In this document: in pieces, positions 24,246 to 33,043 of the stretch | How positions within the stretch are numbered: the first letter of the stretch is position 1 | Layout of the letters: each line of letters begins with the position of its first letter | Assembly: GCF_000422365.1 (NCBI RefSeq) | Contig: NZ_KE383820.1 | Location: 26,552-90,551, forward strand | Source: Mesoflavibacter zeaxanthinifaciens DSM 18436 | Lineage (GTDB): Bacteria; Bacteroidota; Bacteroidia; Flavobacteriales; Flavobacteriaceae | Length of the DNA stretch: 64,000 nt | Direction: 5' to 3' | The notes under the pieces: model-generated | What the model was told of the DNA's origin: nothing | What the model saw: the letters and a program-made list of their open reading frames with translations, nothing else | Databases searched by the model: none | Translations under genes and position numbers: made by a program

Positions 24246-24953
24246 ATGGAAAATCAAATTCAAGGTCCAATATTAGTTGGCAATTTAGAAGATAGCGAAA
24301 AAGCTGTTTTTTATCGTAAAACTTATACTCACGTTGCATTTGCAATTTTAGCCTTTATACTACTAGAGTATATCTTTATAAGTATGTTTGAAGATGCAGT
24401 TATTTCATTAATTAACCTTATGTTTGGAAGTAGCTTTTCTTGGTTAATAGTTTTGGGTCTTTTTTGGTTTGGAAGTAGTATGGCAGATAAACTTGCTCAT
24501 AACCCTTCAAAACAAACCCAATACTTAGGATTAGGACTCTATGTGCTTTTAGAAGCAATCATTTTTTTACCAATGATATATCTTGCGGCATATCATTCTA
24601 CAGGATCAGAAATGTTAACTCAAGCAGCAATAATTACACTTTGCCTTTTTGCAGGTTTGACAGCTACAGTATTCATGACAAATAAGAATTTTTCTTTCCT
24701 TAAAACAGGTTTGGTTATAGGAAGCTTTGTAGCAATTGGATTAATCGTTGCAGGAACTATTTTTGGTTTTGATTTAGGACTATGGTTTTCTGTAGGAATG
24801 GTTGTGTTTGCTGGAGCAGCAATTTTATATCAAACATCTAAAGTAAAATATGAATATACTGGTGATCAATACGTAGGTGCAGCTTTGGGTATATTTGCTT
24901 CAGTAATGTTATTATTTTGGTATATACTTCAATTATTTATGTCCAGGGACTAG
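24246..24953 (+). CDS. Bax inhibitor-1-like membrane protein
   Basis: 235 residues with about seven transmembrane helices, matching the BI-1/UPF0005 family: an N-terminal cytoplasmic segment RKTYTHVAFAILAFI and a C-terminal GDQYVGAALGIFASVMLLFWYILQLF. Bacterial members such as YetJ are pH-sensitive calcium leak channels; the function here is not established. It ends LQLFMSRD, similar to the preceding peptidase, although a terminator separates the two genes. Confidence 0.85.
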   Translation: MENQIQGPILVGNLEDSEKAVFYRKTYTHVAFAILAFILLEYIFISMFEDAVISLINLMFGSSFSWLIVLGLFWFGSSMADKLAHNPSKQTQYLGLGLYVLLEAIIFLPMIYLAAYHSTGSEMLTQAAIITLCLFAGLTATVFMTNKNFSFLKTGLVIGSFVAIGLIVAGTIFGFDLGLWFSVGMVVFAGAAILYQTSKVKYEYTGDQYVGAALGIFASVMLLFWYILQLFMSRD

Positions 24954-24963
24954 ATTATTATTT

Positions 24964-25060
24964 GGGCGTTACCCACTTTTGCTTTTAATGGCAAAAGTGC
25001 GTCAGGCTTTCGCAAGTCGCAATCAAAGATGTGCTCCGACAGTTGCTCAATCCCTAACGC
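24964..25060 (+). repeat. GCGTTA-family intergenic repeat, copy A
   Basis: Starts GGGCGTTACCC and ends CAATCCCTAACGC. It contains an internal hairpin ACTTTTGC/GCAAAAGT (24975-24998) and a GTCAGGCT block shared with the other copies. Orientation is plus. Confidence 0.7.
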
Positions 25061-25104
25061 AAAAAAACACCTCAAAATTTTAAAATTTTGAGGTGTTTTT
25101 TTTT
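25061..25104. terminator. Bidirectional perfect-palindrome terminator
   Basis: AAACACCTCAAAATTTT and AAAATTTTGAGGTGTTT pair fully and are flanked by A and T runs. It serves the minus-strand lrp-type gene and any plus-strand read-through from the BI-1 gene. Confidence 0.85.
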
Positions 25105-25144
25105 GTTCTTTTCTCTTTATTCTAAAAGCGTAGCGATCTAGAAT

Positions 25145-25615
25145 CTAGATTTTAATTTGTCTTTCTATCTGTTGATCTAAAGAAATAAACGTTTCTGTTC
25201 TAGATACGCCTTCTATCGATTGAATTTGACTATTTAATAAATGCATTAAATGCGAGTTGTCTTTACAAAGAATCTTAATTAAAATACTCCAATTACCTGT
25301 AGTGTAATGACACTCGATAACTTCAGGTATTTTTTGTAATTGTTTTACAGCTTGCGGATTACTAATGGCTTTATCTAAATAAATCCCAACAAACGCCATA
25401 GTAGTATAGCCTAAAACTTTAGGATTTATGACAAATTTAGATCCAGCAATAAGTTTAGATTTTTCTAGCTTACGTAAACGTTGGTGTATTGCAGCGCCCG
25501 AAATACCAACTTGTCTAGCAATTTCTAATATAGGTGTACGGGCATCTTCCATAAGTGCGCGTAATATTTTCTTGTCAATACCGTCTATGATAATATTGTT
25601 ATTTGAAGTTTTCAA
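25145..25615 (-). CDS. Lrp/AsnC-family transcriptional regulator
   Basis: 156 residues. The N-terminal winged helix reads IDKKILRALMEDARTPILEIARQVGISGAAIHQRLRKLEKSKLI. The C-terminal RAM/ligand domain (~75-150) includes YTTMAFVGIYLD, VIECHYTTGNWSILIKI and GVSRTETFISLDQQI. Lrp-type proteins respond to amino acids. It lies downstream of, and co-oriented with, the saccharopine dehydrogenase-like gene, 191 bp away, and is flanked by two inverted copies of the GCGTTA repeat. An amino-acid regulatory role is likely; the target is unknown. Confidence 0.92.
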   Translation of the reverse strand: MKTSNNNIIIDGIDKKILRALMEDARTPILEIARQVGISGAAIHQRLRKLEKSKLIAGSKFVINPKVLGYTTMAFVGIYLDKAISNPQAVKQLQKIPEVIECHYTTGNWSILIKILCKDNSHLMHLLNSQIQSIEGVSRTETFISLDQQIERQIKI

Positions 25616-25701
25616 AAGATTTAAGCTTATAGTTTAAAAGATAAAAGTAAGTATTTTGTTTTAAACTAAAACTTTATTTTGTGTGTTTAACTTTGGCTAG
25701 C

Positions 25702-25796
25702 GCGTTAGGGATAGTAATGTAAATCCCACAGCGAGGTACGAGCGAGGAATTGCAATGAATAGCCCGACCGTACCGATGTTTTCGGTACGGTAACGC
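25702..25796 (-). repeat. GCGTTA-family intergenic repeat, copy B (inverted)
   Basis: Read on the minus strand it begins GCGTTACCG and ends ACTATCCCTAACGC. It contains a 9-bp stem CCGTACCGA/TCGGTACGG (25768-25790) and the GGTCGGGCTAT block. Together with copy A it flanks the lrp-type gene in inverted orientation. Confidence 0.7.
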
Positions 25797-25806
25797 TATA
25801 ATAATC

Positions 25807-27171
25807 TTAAATATTTAAAGGATTATACCCTAAATAAGGTACTTCGGTTTCTTTAAAAATAATACCGTAGTTTTCTAATTCTTCAAGAATTGGTGTGTAC
25901 ACTTCTTTGTTTATAGGTAGTTGTACACCTGGTGTAGTAATTTTTTTATTTAATATGGCTAATGTAGCTATTGCAACGGGTAAGCCTACGGTTTTTGCCA
26001 TAGCTGTGTAGGTTTGATCCTCGCCTAAACAAACCATTGTCGAGTCTATTTGGTGTTTTTTACCATCTAACTCGTATCCGAATTTGTGATACATCACTAG
26101 CATATCTTTGTCTTCTTGTGCTAGTGTCCAGCTATCCATTAATATTTTTTGAAGGATTTGAGCTGGTGTTCCTTTTTTAAGTTCGACCATTTTATTAGGG
26201 TTAAAAATATCAAGTTCTACAAACTTGTCCCAAACCATATCATCTTGGTCTATCTTTAATGCGTGTCTAAATTTAAGCTCTACAGAGTCTGTTGGACTGT
26301 ATGGTAAAAAAGAGTTTACAAAGTCGCGGTAGCTCATGTTTTCGCTATCATCTATGGTATAGCTATCGTCTGTCATGCCTAATAAAACAAAAGCTTGCCA
26401 AGCACGAGAAAATCCTACACGACGCATTGTACCTCTGTATAATGTCCTGATATTATCTAATCCGTAAACGCTTTGGTATTTTAAAGAATCGCGATTAGCA
26501 TAAGCTTCAAAGCGTCCAAAACCTTCAATTTCTAAAAATTCGGTACGTCTAAATAATCTGTGATAAGGAATATATTTATAGGTGTTTTCTTGTAAAAATT
26601 TAGCAGCGCCACCTTGTCCTGCAACAACAACATTTCTTGGATTCCAAGTAAATTTGTAGTTCCAAAGATTGTTATCACTTTCTGGCGCTACAAGTCCGCC
26701 ACAAAATGATTCAAATAGTATCATTTTTCCGCCTTTATCACGAATACGGTCTATCACTTGCATAGCGCTCATGTGGTCAATACCAGGATCTACACCAATT
26801 TCGTTCATAAAAACTAAACCTTTATCCTTAACTTGTTGGTCTAAAGCTTGCATCTCGTCACTTATGTAGGATGCTGTAACCATATTTTTACCGTAGGTCA
26901 CACAATCTTTAGCAACTTCTATATGAAATCTTGCAGGTAGCATAGAGATAACAATATCTGCTTTTTTAACAGCATCTTCTCTAGAGTTTTTATCAAAGAC
27001 ATCTAAAGTTATAGCTGTAGCATTTTTATGATTACCAATCATTTTTTTAGCATTATCAATGTCTAAATCACCAACGGTAATGTGCAGATTTTCAGTTTCA
27101 GATTGTTCTAATAAATATTTGAATAAGTAAGAGGTTGATTTTCCGGAACCTATAACTAATATATGTCGCAT
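25807..27171 (-). CDS. Saccharopine dehydrogenase-family oxidoreductase
   Basis: 454 residues. The N-terminal Rossmann motif is HILVIGSGKSTSYLFKYLLEQ. ADIVISMLPARFHIEVAKDCVTYGKNMVTASYISDEM and EIGVDPGIDHMSAMQVID are characteristic of Lys9-like saccharopine reductases; the long C-terminal catalytic domain includes GGLVAPESDNN and RYRGTMRR-like segments. It interconverts saccharopine with glutamate plus aminoadipate semialdehyde or acts on a related amino acid. A glutaryl-CoA dehydrogenase gene at 50910 could belong to the same lysine-degradation capacity, but it is unlinked. Confidence 0.88.
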   Translation of the reverse strand: MRHILVIGSGKSTSYLFKYLLEQSETENLHITVGDLDIDNAKKMIGNHKNATAITLDVFDKNSREDAVKKADIVISMLPARFHIEVAKDCVTYGKNMVTASYISDEMQALDQQVKDKGLVFMNEIGVDPGIDHMSAMQVIDRIRDKGGKMILFESFCGGLVAPESDNNLWNYKFTWNPRNVVVAGQGGAAKFLQENTYKYIPYHRLFRRTEFLEIEGFGRFEAYANRDSLKYQSVYGLDNIRTLYRGTMRRVGFSRAWQAFVLLGMTDDSYTIDDSENMSYRDFVNSFLPYSPTDSVELKFRHALKIDQDDMVWDKFVELDIFNPNKMVELKKGTPAQILQKILMDSWTLAQEDKDMLVMYHKFGYELDGKKHQIDSTMVCLGEDQTYTAMAKTVGLPVAIATLAILNKKITTPGVQLPINKEVYTPILEELENYGIIFKETEVPYLGYNPLNI

Positions 27172-27254
27172 AAAGGTTATTAACTATTTTTAATTTTTAT
27201 GTAATATTTTTAAAGTATCTTATATTTTTATACGAATTTAATAAATACTTACTG

Positions 27255-27262
27255 TATTTTTG
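27255..27262 (+). promoter_or_regulatory. -7 element of the DUF423 gene
   Basis: TATTTTTG matches TAnnTTTG, 18 bp before the ATG at 27281. Confidence 0.5.
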
Positions 27263-27280
27263 TGTTAAGATTAAATTATT

Positions 27281-27670
27281 ATGAATAAAAGAATTCTAAT
27301 TTTAGCTTCATTTTTAGGTTTAACAAGCGTTATAATTGGTGCTTTTGGGGCTCATGGATTAAAGGAAGTTTTAGATGCAGAGCAATTACAAACTTTTGAA
27401 GTTGGTGTACGTTACCAAATGTATCACGCATTATTCTTGTTATTTATAGGACTTATTGATAAGATTTCAGAAAAAACAAAATCAACAATATTCTATTTAG
27501 TATTTGTAGGTGTTATCTTTTTTTCAGGCTCAATATATGGTCTAGCTACAAATGATTTAACAGGATTTGATTTTAGCAAAATAGCACTAATAACACCAAT
27601 AGGTGGCGCTTTATTAATAGCAGCTTGGGCTATATTGTTAATAAACTTTTTAAAATATAAAGAGAATTAA
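27281..27670 (+). CDS. DUF423 membrane protein
   Basis: 129 residues with four transmembrane helices. The N-terminal LASFLGLTSVIIGAFGAHGLKEVLDAEQLQTFEVGVRYQMYHALFLL is the DUF423/YgdD family signature. The family is widespread in bacteria and lacks a firmly assigned function. It sits between the minus-strand saccharopine dehydrogenase-like gene and pckA and has its own -7 element. Confidence 0.93.
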   Translation: MNKRILILASFLGLTSVIIGAFGAHGLKEVLDAEQLQTFEVGVRYQMYHALFLLFIGLIDKISEKTKSTIFYLVFVGVIFFSGSIYGLATNDLTGFDFSKIALITPIGGALLIAAWAILLINFLKYKEN

Positions 27671-27704
27671 CAAGTTTTACTTAGCGTTAATTTATATTAA
27701 ATTT

Positions 27705-27712
27705 TACCTTTG
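27705..27712 (+). promoter_or_regulatory. -7 element of pckA
   Basis: TACCTTTG matches TAnnTTTG. An in-frame ATG at 27710 overlaps it, so the translation start is the ATG at 27737. Confidence 0.6.
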
Positions 27713-27736
27713 CACTTTAAACAACACAAACAAATT

Positions 27737-29353
27737 ATGGTAAACCATACACAATCCACGAAAACGATTTCGTTAGAACAGTACGGAATCAAAAATGCAC
27801 AAGTACAATATCAACTAACACCTGATCAATTACATGATGTAACTATAGAAAAAGGTTTAGGAGTAGAAGCATCTTCTGGAGCTTTAGCAATTAATACTGG
27901 AGAGTTTACAGGTCGTTCTCCTCAAGATCGTTTTATTGTAAAAGATAGTATTACCGAAGATAAAATTTGGTGGGGAGATATTAATATTCCGTTTGATTCG
28001 GATAAATTTCAGAAATTATATGATAAGGTAACCGCTTACCTTTCTGATAAAGAAGTTTTTGTAAGAGATGCGTATGCTTGCGCAGATGATAATTACAAAC
28101 TAAATATTAGAGTAATTAACGAATTACCTTGGAGTAACATGTTTGCTTATAACATGTTTTTAAGACCAACAGAAGAAGAGTTAAACGACTTTACTCCAGA
28201 ATGGACTGTAGTAAATGCACCAGGTTTTATGGCAGATCCAGAAGTAGATGGAACACGTCAACATAACTTTGCTATTTTAGATTTTACACGTAAAATAGCT
28301 TTAATCGGTGGAACAGGTTATACTGGTGAAATCAAGAAAGGTATTTTTTCTGCTTTAAACTTTATTTTACCAGTGTTTAAAAATACGTTGCCAATGCACT
28401 GTAGTGCTAACGTAGGTGAAAATGATGAAACAGCTATCTTTTTTGGTTTATCAGGAACAGGAAAAACAACACTGTCTGCAGATCCAAATAGAAAATTAAT
28501 TGGAGATGATGAGCACGGTTGGACATCAGAAAACTCTGTGTTTAATTTTGAAGGTGGATGTTATGCTAAAGTGATAGATCTTTCTGAAGAAAAAGAACCA
28601 GATATTTTTAGAGCAATTAAAAGAGGTGCAATTTTAGAAAATGTTATTATGGATGATAATGGCGTTGTAGATTTTGCAGATACTTCAATCACACAAAATA
28701 CACGTGTTAGTTATCCAATTTATCATATTGATAACATCCAAAAACCATCTATTGGTAAAAACCCTAAAAACATATTTTTCTTAACTGCAGATGCTTTTGG
28801 TGTATTGCCTCCAATTTCAAAATTAACACCAGCACAAGCTGCTTACCATTTTATATCAGGTTACACAGCTAAAGTAGCAGGTACAGAAGCAGGTATTACA
28901 GAACCAGTACCAAGCTTTTCAGCGTGTTTTGGAGCTCCTTTTATGCCTTTACATCCTACAAAATATGCAGAGATGTTAAGCAAAAAGATGAAAGAAGCTG
29001 GCGTAAACGTTTGGCTAGTTAATACTGGATGGACTGGCGGATCTTACGGTGTAGGAAGCAGAATTAAACTAAAATACACTAGAGCTATGATTAATGCGGT
29101 ATTAAATGGTGATTTAGGTTTATACAATTATAACGATTATCACATTCATTCTGTATTTGGTGTAGCGCAACCAAGAAGTTGTCCAGGTGTACCAACAGAA
29201 GTTTTAAGTCCAAGAGCAACTTGGAATAATGATAAAGAATATTACAAAACAGCATTTAAATTAGCTAATGCGTTTAGAACTAACTTTGAAAAGTTTGAGT
29301 CTTACGCAAGCGAAGAAATTAGACGTGGCGGACCGCAACGTTATGCTGAGTAA
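27737..29353 (+). CDS. pckA: Phosphoenolpyruvate carboxykinase (ATP)
   Basis: 538 residues, close to the 540 of E. coli PckA. The enzyme converts oxaloacetate plus ATP to phosphoenolpyruvate, CO2 and ADP in gluconeogenesis. Visible motifs are NTGEFTGRSPQDRF, the kinase-1a P-loop GLSGTGKTTLS (~243-253), the metal-site DDEHGW and the adenine-binding RVSYPIYHIDN region. The upstream in-frame ATG at 27710 lies in the promoter and is rejected. The gene is monocistronic, with a strong terminator. Confidence 0.97.
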   Translation: MVNHTQSTKTISLEQYGIKNAQVQYQLTPDQLHDVTIEKGLGVEASSGALAINTGEFTGRSPQDRFIVKDSITEDKIWWGDINIPFDSDKFQKLYDKVTAYLSDKEVFVRDAYACADDNYKLNIRVINELPWSNMFAYNMFLRPTEEELNDFTPEWTVVNAPGFMADPEVDGTRQHNFAILDFTRKIALIGGTGYTGEIKKGIFSALNFILPVFKNTLPMHCSANVGENDETAIFFGLSGTGKTTLSADPNRKLIGDDEHGWTSENSVFNFEGGCYAKVIDLSEEKEPDIFRAIKRGAILENVIMDDNGVVDFADTSITQNTRVSYPIYHIDNIQKPSIGKNPKNIFFLTADAFGVLPPISKLTPAQAAYHFISGYTAKVAGTEAGITEPVPSFSACFGAPFMPLHPTKYAEMLSKKMKEAGVNVWLVNTGWTGGSYGVGSRIKLKYTRAMINAVLNGDLGLYNYNDYHIHSVFGVAQPRSCPGVPTEVLSPRATWNNDKEYYKTAFKLANAFRTNFEKFESYASEEIRRGGPQRYAE

Positions 29354-29373
29354 TACAAACCAAGTGTTAAAGT

Positions 29374-29412
29374 AAAAAAGCGCTATCTAAATAATTAGAT
29401 AGCGCTTTTTTT
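29374..29412. terminator. Bidirectional terminator of pckA
   Basis: AAGCGCTATCTAA pairs with TTAGATAGCGCTT and is flanked by A and T runs; it can also serve the convergent hemD gene. Confidence 0.9.
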
Positions 29413-29433
29413 ATACTGTTTAAAGAGAAGTTT

Positions 29434-30183
29434 TTACTTTCCTTTATTTACTTCTTTAATGTATTTTTCTAAAGCCATAGTCATAGAAGGTGTTTCTGGT
29501 GTTGGTGCAGAAATGTCTACACGTAATCCTTTTGCTTCAACAGCTTTAATTGTAGTATTACCAAACACAGCAATTCTTGTATCGTTTTGCTTAAAGTCAG
29601 GAAAATTATGAAATAAAGACTCGATACCAGATGGACTAAAAAACACTAATATGTCATAGTACACGTTGGCTAAGTCTGATAGGTCACTAATTACAGTTCT
29701 GTAAAAAATAGCTTCTTTCCAATCTACACCAAGTCCATCTAATATGGTTGGTACTTCTGGTTTTAACTTGTCTGTTGTTGGTAATAAAAATTTTTCATCT
29801 TTATACTTTTTGATTAATGGCGAAAGCTCTGCGAAAGTACGTTTACCCACATAAATTTTACGTTTTCTGTAAACAACGTATTTTTGTAAGTAAAAAGCTA
29901 CAGCTTCAGACTGGCAAAAGTACTTCATTGTATCTGGTACTTTAAAGCGCATTTCTTCGGCTACTCTAAAAAAGTGATCTACTGCATTTCTACTGGTTAG
30001 GATAATTGCAGTGTATTTAGTCAAATCTACTTTTTGTTGTCTAATTTCTTTTGTAGATACACCTTCTACGTGAATAAAAGGTCTAAAATCAATTTTAACT
30101 TTCTGCTTTTCTGAAAGATCAAAGTATGGCGAATTTTCAATTTTAGGTTCTGGTTGCGAGACTAAAATGGTTTTCACTTTCAT
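29434..30183 (-). CDS. hemD: Uroporphyrinogen-III synthase
   Basis: 249 residues. HemD closes hydroxymethylbilane to uroporphyrinogen III in tetrapyrrole synthesis. The two-lobed fold is poorly conserved, but TAIILTSRNAVDHFF in lobe 1 and YDILVFFSPSGIESLF followed by IAVFGNTTIKAVEAKGLRVDISAPTPE in lobe 2 are diagnostic. It is co-oriented with and 22 bp downstream of the DUF4271 gene, an arrangement I recall as common in Flavobacteriaceae. Confidence 0.92.
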   Translation of the reverse strand: MKVKTILVSQPEPKIENSPYFDLSEKQKVKIDFRPFIHVEGVSTKEIRQQKVDLTKYTAIILTSRNAVDHFFRVAEEMRFKVPDTMKYFCQSEAVAFYLQKYVVYRKRKIYVGKRTFAELSPLIKKYKDEKFLLPTTDKLKPEVPTILDGLGVDWKEAIFYRTVISDLSDLANVYYDILVFFSPSGIESLFHNFPDFKQNDTRIAVFGNTTIKAVEAKGLRVDISAPTPETPSMTMALEKYIKEVNKGK

Positions 30184-30205
30184 AAGTATCTTTAAATTTT
30201 TAGGC

Positions 30206-30850
30206 CTATTTTATTGCTATAAATTGATAAACAATAAGGTAAGGTGCGATTTCGAGAGCGCAAAGATACAAAATAAAATAAAACATACTTCTTTTAAATA
30301 CATTAAGATTAGCTTTAAAAAAAGTTAATAAACCTAAACTAAAAACAGTTGATCCTAATAAACTTATAATAATCAGTGTGTTAAGATTTGGAGTGACCGA
30401 GTATATTAATATTGCATTAATTGGTAGTAATAATAAACCTAGATAATTTCTATAACTAGTTTTAGTAAACAGGTAATCTTTAATAAGCAATTCTATCTCA
30501 AAAATGCTAGATAATAAACGTTCTAAAAGTACTTTTACTATAAAAAAGCAAGCTATCAAAAGTGCATATTTTAAGATTAGTAATTGCGAAATTGTCTCGC
30601 CAACCAAGCTGTTTATAAACAAGTAAAAAAAGATAGCGGCATTAAGGCTCAAGTTTATAAACAGTATGCCATCAAAAAGCTCAATAAAATGCTGATCTTT
30701 TGAAAATAACTTTGTGTATCGGTTATTAACAACTAAGTAAGAAAAAATCTCAAAACGTTTTGTGTAGATTAATTTACTTAAGGCAATACAAATTAAGCAC
30801 ACTATAAATATTAGTGTAATAATATCTGTATTTATAATTTCTCTAATCAC
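30206..30850 (-). CDS. DUF4271 membrane protein
   Basis: 214 residues with about seven hydrophobic segments and short loops. The region QHFIELFDGILFINLSLNAAIFFYLF and the central ALLIACFFIVKVLLERLLSSIFE match the DUF4271 family, specific to Bacteroidota. The function is unknown. It precedes hemD on the same strand and is likely co-transcribed with it. The divergent glycosyltransferase gene starts 109 bp away. Confidence 0.85.
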   Translation of the reverse strand: MIREIINTDIITLIFIVCLICIALSKLIYTKRFEIFSYLVVNNRYTKLFSKDQHFIELFDGILFINLSLNAAIFFYLFINSLVGETISQLLILKYALLIACFFIVKVLLERLLSSIFEIELLIKDYLFTKTSYRNYLGLLLLPINAILIYSVTPNLNTLIIISLLGSTVFSLGLLTFFKANLNVFKRSMFYFILYLCALEIAPYLIVYQFIAIK

Positions 30851-30929
30851 GTGGTAAAATTATTACTTTTTAAAGCAAAAAAATGGCAATTATTAAGGTT
30901 TTTTTATAAACATTTAACCCTATAAAATG

Positions 30930-30937
30930 TACATTTG
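30930..30937 (+). promoter_or_regulatory. -7 element of the glycosyltransferase-dihydroorotase operon
   Basis: TACATTTG matches TAnnTTTG. An in-frame TTG (30935) lies inside it, which fixes the start at the ATG at 30959. Confidence 0.6.
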
Positions 30938-30958
30938 CCTAAATTTTTAAAAGAATTA

Positions 30959-31684
30959 ATGCAAGACGCTATTGTCATTATACCAACGTATAACGAAGTT
31001 GAAAACATAGAAGCAATTATAAAAGCTGTTTTCAATTTAAAAAAAGAGTTCCATATTTTAGTGGTAGATGATAATTCTCCAGATGGAACTGCAAAAAAAG
31101 TACAGCGTCTTCAAGAACACTATCAAGACAAGTTGTTTTTGTCTGTTAGAAAAGAAAAATCTGGACTAGGAACAGCTTACATACATGGGTTTTATTGGGC
31201 TTTAGAAAAAGAATACAATTACATTTTTGAAATGGATGCAGATTTTTCTCATAACCCAAAAGATTTAGAAAAACTATATAAAGCGTGCCATGTAGATGGT
31301 GCAGACATAGCAATAGGATCAAGATATGTTAAAGGTGTAAATGTTGTAAATTGGCCATTAGGTCGTATAATCTTATCTTATGGTGCATCATTTTACGTTA
31401 GATTTATAACAGGAATGCGTATAAAAGACGCAACAGCAGGTTTTGTATGTTATAAAAGACAAGTTTTAGAGACACTAGACTTAGAAGATATAAAGTTTGT
31501 AGGTTACGCATTTCAAATAGAAATGAAATTTAAAGCATATTTAAAACGTTTTAAAATCGTAGAAATACCTGTTATTTTTGTAGACAGAATAAAAGGCGAA
31601 TCTAAATTAAGTTCTAGCATCATATCCGAAGCCATTTTTGGAGTGATTGCTATGAAAATAAAAAGTATATTTAAAAAGAAATAA
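30959..31684 (+). CDS. Polyprenol-phosphate mannosyltransferase-like GT2
   Basis: 241 residues. A GT2 fold with VIIPTYNEVENIEAIIKAVF at the N-terminus, DDNSPDGTAKK, the metal-binding DADFSHNPKDL and IGSRYVKGVNVVNWPLGRI, as in Dpm1-like polyprenol monophosphomannose synthases. It would make a polyprenyl-phosphate sugar donor at the inner face of the membrane. There is no C-terminal membrane domain. It is the first gene of an operon with dihydroorotase (6 bp gap) and a DUF4296 lipoprotein. The sugar specificity is not certain. Confidence 0.9.
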   Translation: MQDAIVIIPTYNEVENIEAIIKAVFNLKKEFHILVVDDNSPDGTAKKVQRLQEHYQDKLFLSVRKEKSGLGTAYIHGFYWALEKEYNYIFEMDADFSHNPKDLEKLYKACHVDGADIAIGSRYVKGVNVVNWPLGRIILSYGASFYVRFITGMRIKDATAGFVCYKRQVLETLDLEDIKFVGYAFQIEMKFKAYLKRFKIVEIPVIFVDRIKGESKLSSSIISEAIFGVIAMKIKSIFKKK

Positions 31685-31690
31685 GGCATT

Positions 31691-33037
31691 ATGCATCAAA
31701 AAATCACTTTAATAAAAAATGCAAAAATCGTTAACGAAGGAGAAATCGTTAATGGAGACATTTTAATAGAAGGCGAAATTATTACAAAAATAGCACCATC
31801 TATAAGTCCAAAATCTGCAGATGTTAATGTATTTGATGCAGAAGGACAATATGTTTTACCTGGTGCAATAGATGATCAGGTACATTTTAGAGAACCAGGT
31901 TTAACCCATAAAGCAAATATAGAAACCGAATCTAGAGCTGCAATTGCTGGTGGTATTACATCATTTATAGAAATGCCTAACACCAACCCGCAAACTACAA
32001 CAATAGAAGCGTTAAACGATAAATTTGACCGTGCAGAAAAAACATCTTGGGCAAACTACTCGTTTATGTTTGGTGGTACAAATGATAATTTAGAAGAAAT
32101 CCTTAAAGTCAATAAAAAAGAAGTTGCAGGATTAAAATTATTCTTAGGATCATCAACAGGAAATATGCTTGTAGATAATCCAGAAGTTTTAGAAAAAATC
32201 TTTAAAAGTACAGACCTTTTAATATCTGTACATTGTGAGGACGAAGCTACAATCAAAGCCAATTTAGAGATTTATAAAGAGCGTTACGGAGATGATATTC
32301 CTGTACACTTTCATCCAATAATTAGAAGTGAAGATGCGTGTTATTTATCGTCTTCTAAAGCAATAGAATTAGCAAAGAAAACAGGCGCAAGATTACACGT
32401 GTTTCACCTATCAACAGGAAAAGAAACCGAGCTGTTTGATAATAGCATACCATTAAAGGATAAAAAAATTACTGCCGAAGTTTGTATACATCACCTATGG
32501 TTTTGCGATAAAGATTATGACGAAAAAGGAACATTAATTAAATGGAATCCTGCTGTAAAAACAGAAAAAGATCGTGATCAATTATTAAAGGCGCTTTTAG
32601 ATGATAAAATAGATGTTATTGCAACAGACCATGCACCTCATACATTTGAAGAAAAATCTAATGTCTACACAAAAGCACCTTCTGGCGGACCATTAGTACA
32701 ACACGCTTTACCTGCATTATTAGAAATGCATCATGATGGTGATATTTCAATTGAGAAAATTGTAGAAAAGTTTTGCCACAATCCTGCAATCTTATTTGAT
32801 GTAGAAAAACGAGGTTTTATAAAAGAAGGCTATTACGCAGATTTAGTAATAGTTAACTTAAATAACCCTTGGACCGTTAAAAAAGAGAATATTTTATATA
32901 AATGTGGTTGGTCTCCGTTTGAAGGTACTACCTTTAAATCTAGGATTACCCATACGTTTATAAACGGTGGTTTAGCATACAAAAACTTTAAGTTTTATGA
33001 TACCAAGTATGCAAAACGATTAACTTTTGATAGATAA
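31691..33037 (+). CDS. pyrC: Dihydroorotase
   Basis: 448 residues of the amidohydrolase superfamily. Dihydroorotase cyclises carbamoyl-aspartate to dihydroorotate in pyrimidine synthesis. Conserved parts are LPGAIDDQVHFREPGLTHKANIETES (about residues 56-81), FIEMPNTNPQT, GLKLFLGSSTGNMLV, HVFHLSTGKE and IATDHAPHT. The usual metal motif D-x-H-x-H reads D-D-Q-V-H here, so the first His ligand is Gln. It may be a phylum-typical variant. The symbol follows the function; this is the longer dihydroorotase type. Confidence 0.9.
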   Translation: MHQKITLIKNAKIVNEGEIVNGDILIEGEIITKIAPSISPKSADVNVFDAEGQYVLPGAIDDQVHFREPGLTHKANIETESRAAIAGGITSFIEMPNTNPQTTTIEALNDKFDRAEKTSWANYSFMFGGTNDNLEEILKVNKKEVAGLKLFLGSSTGNMLVDNPEVLEKIFKSTDLLISVHCEDEATIKANLEIYKERYGDDIPVHFHPIIRSEDACYLSSSKAIELAKKTGARLHVFHLSTGKETELFDNSIPLKDKKITAEVCIHHLWFCDKDYDEKGTLIKWNPAVKTEKDRDQLLKALLDDKIDVIATDHAPHTFEEKSNVYTKAPSGGPLVQHALPALLEMHHDGDISIEKIVEKFCHNPAILFDVEKRGFIKEGYYADLVIVNLNNPWTVKKENILYKCGWSPFEGTTFKSRITHTFINGGLAYKNFKFYDTKYAKRLTFDR

Positions 33038-33043
33038 TTTATA

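Noticed and set aside
25807..27171. A complete lysine-degradation cluster
   Set aside because: Only a saccharopine dehydrogenase-like gene and, 24 kb away, a glutaryl-CoA dehydrogenase-like gene are present; there is no linked aminotransferase or 2-oxoadipate genes.
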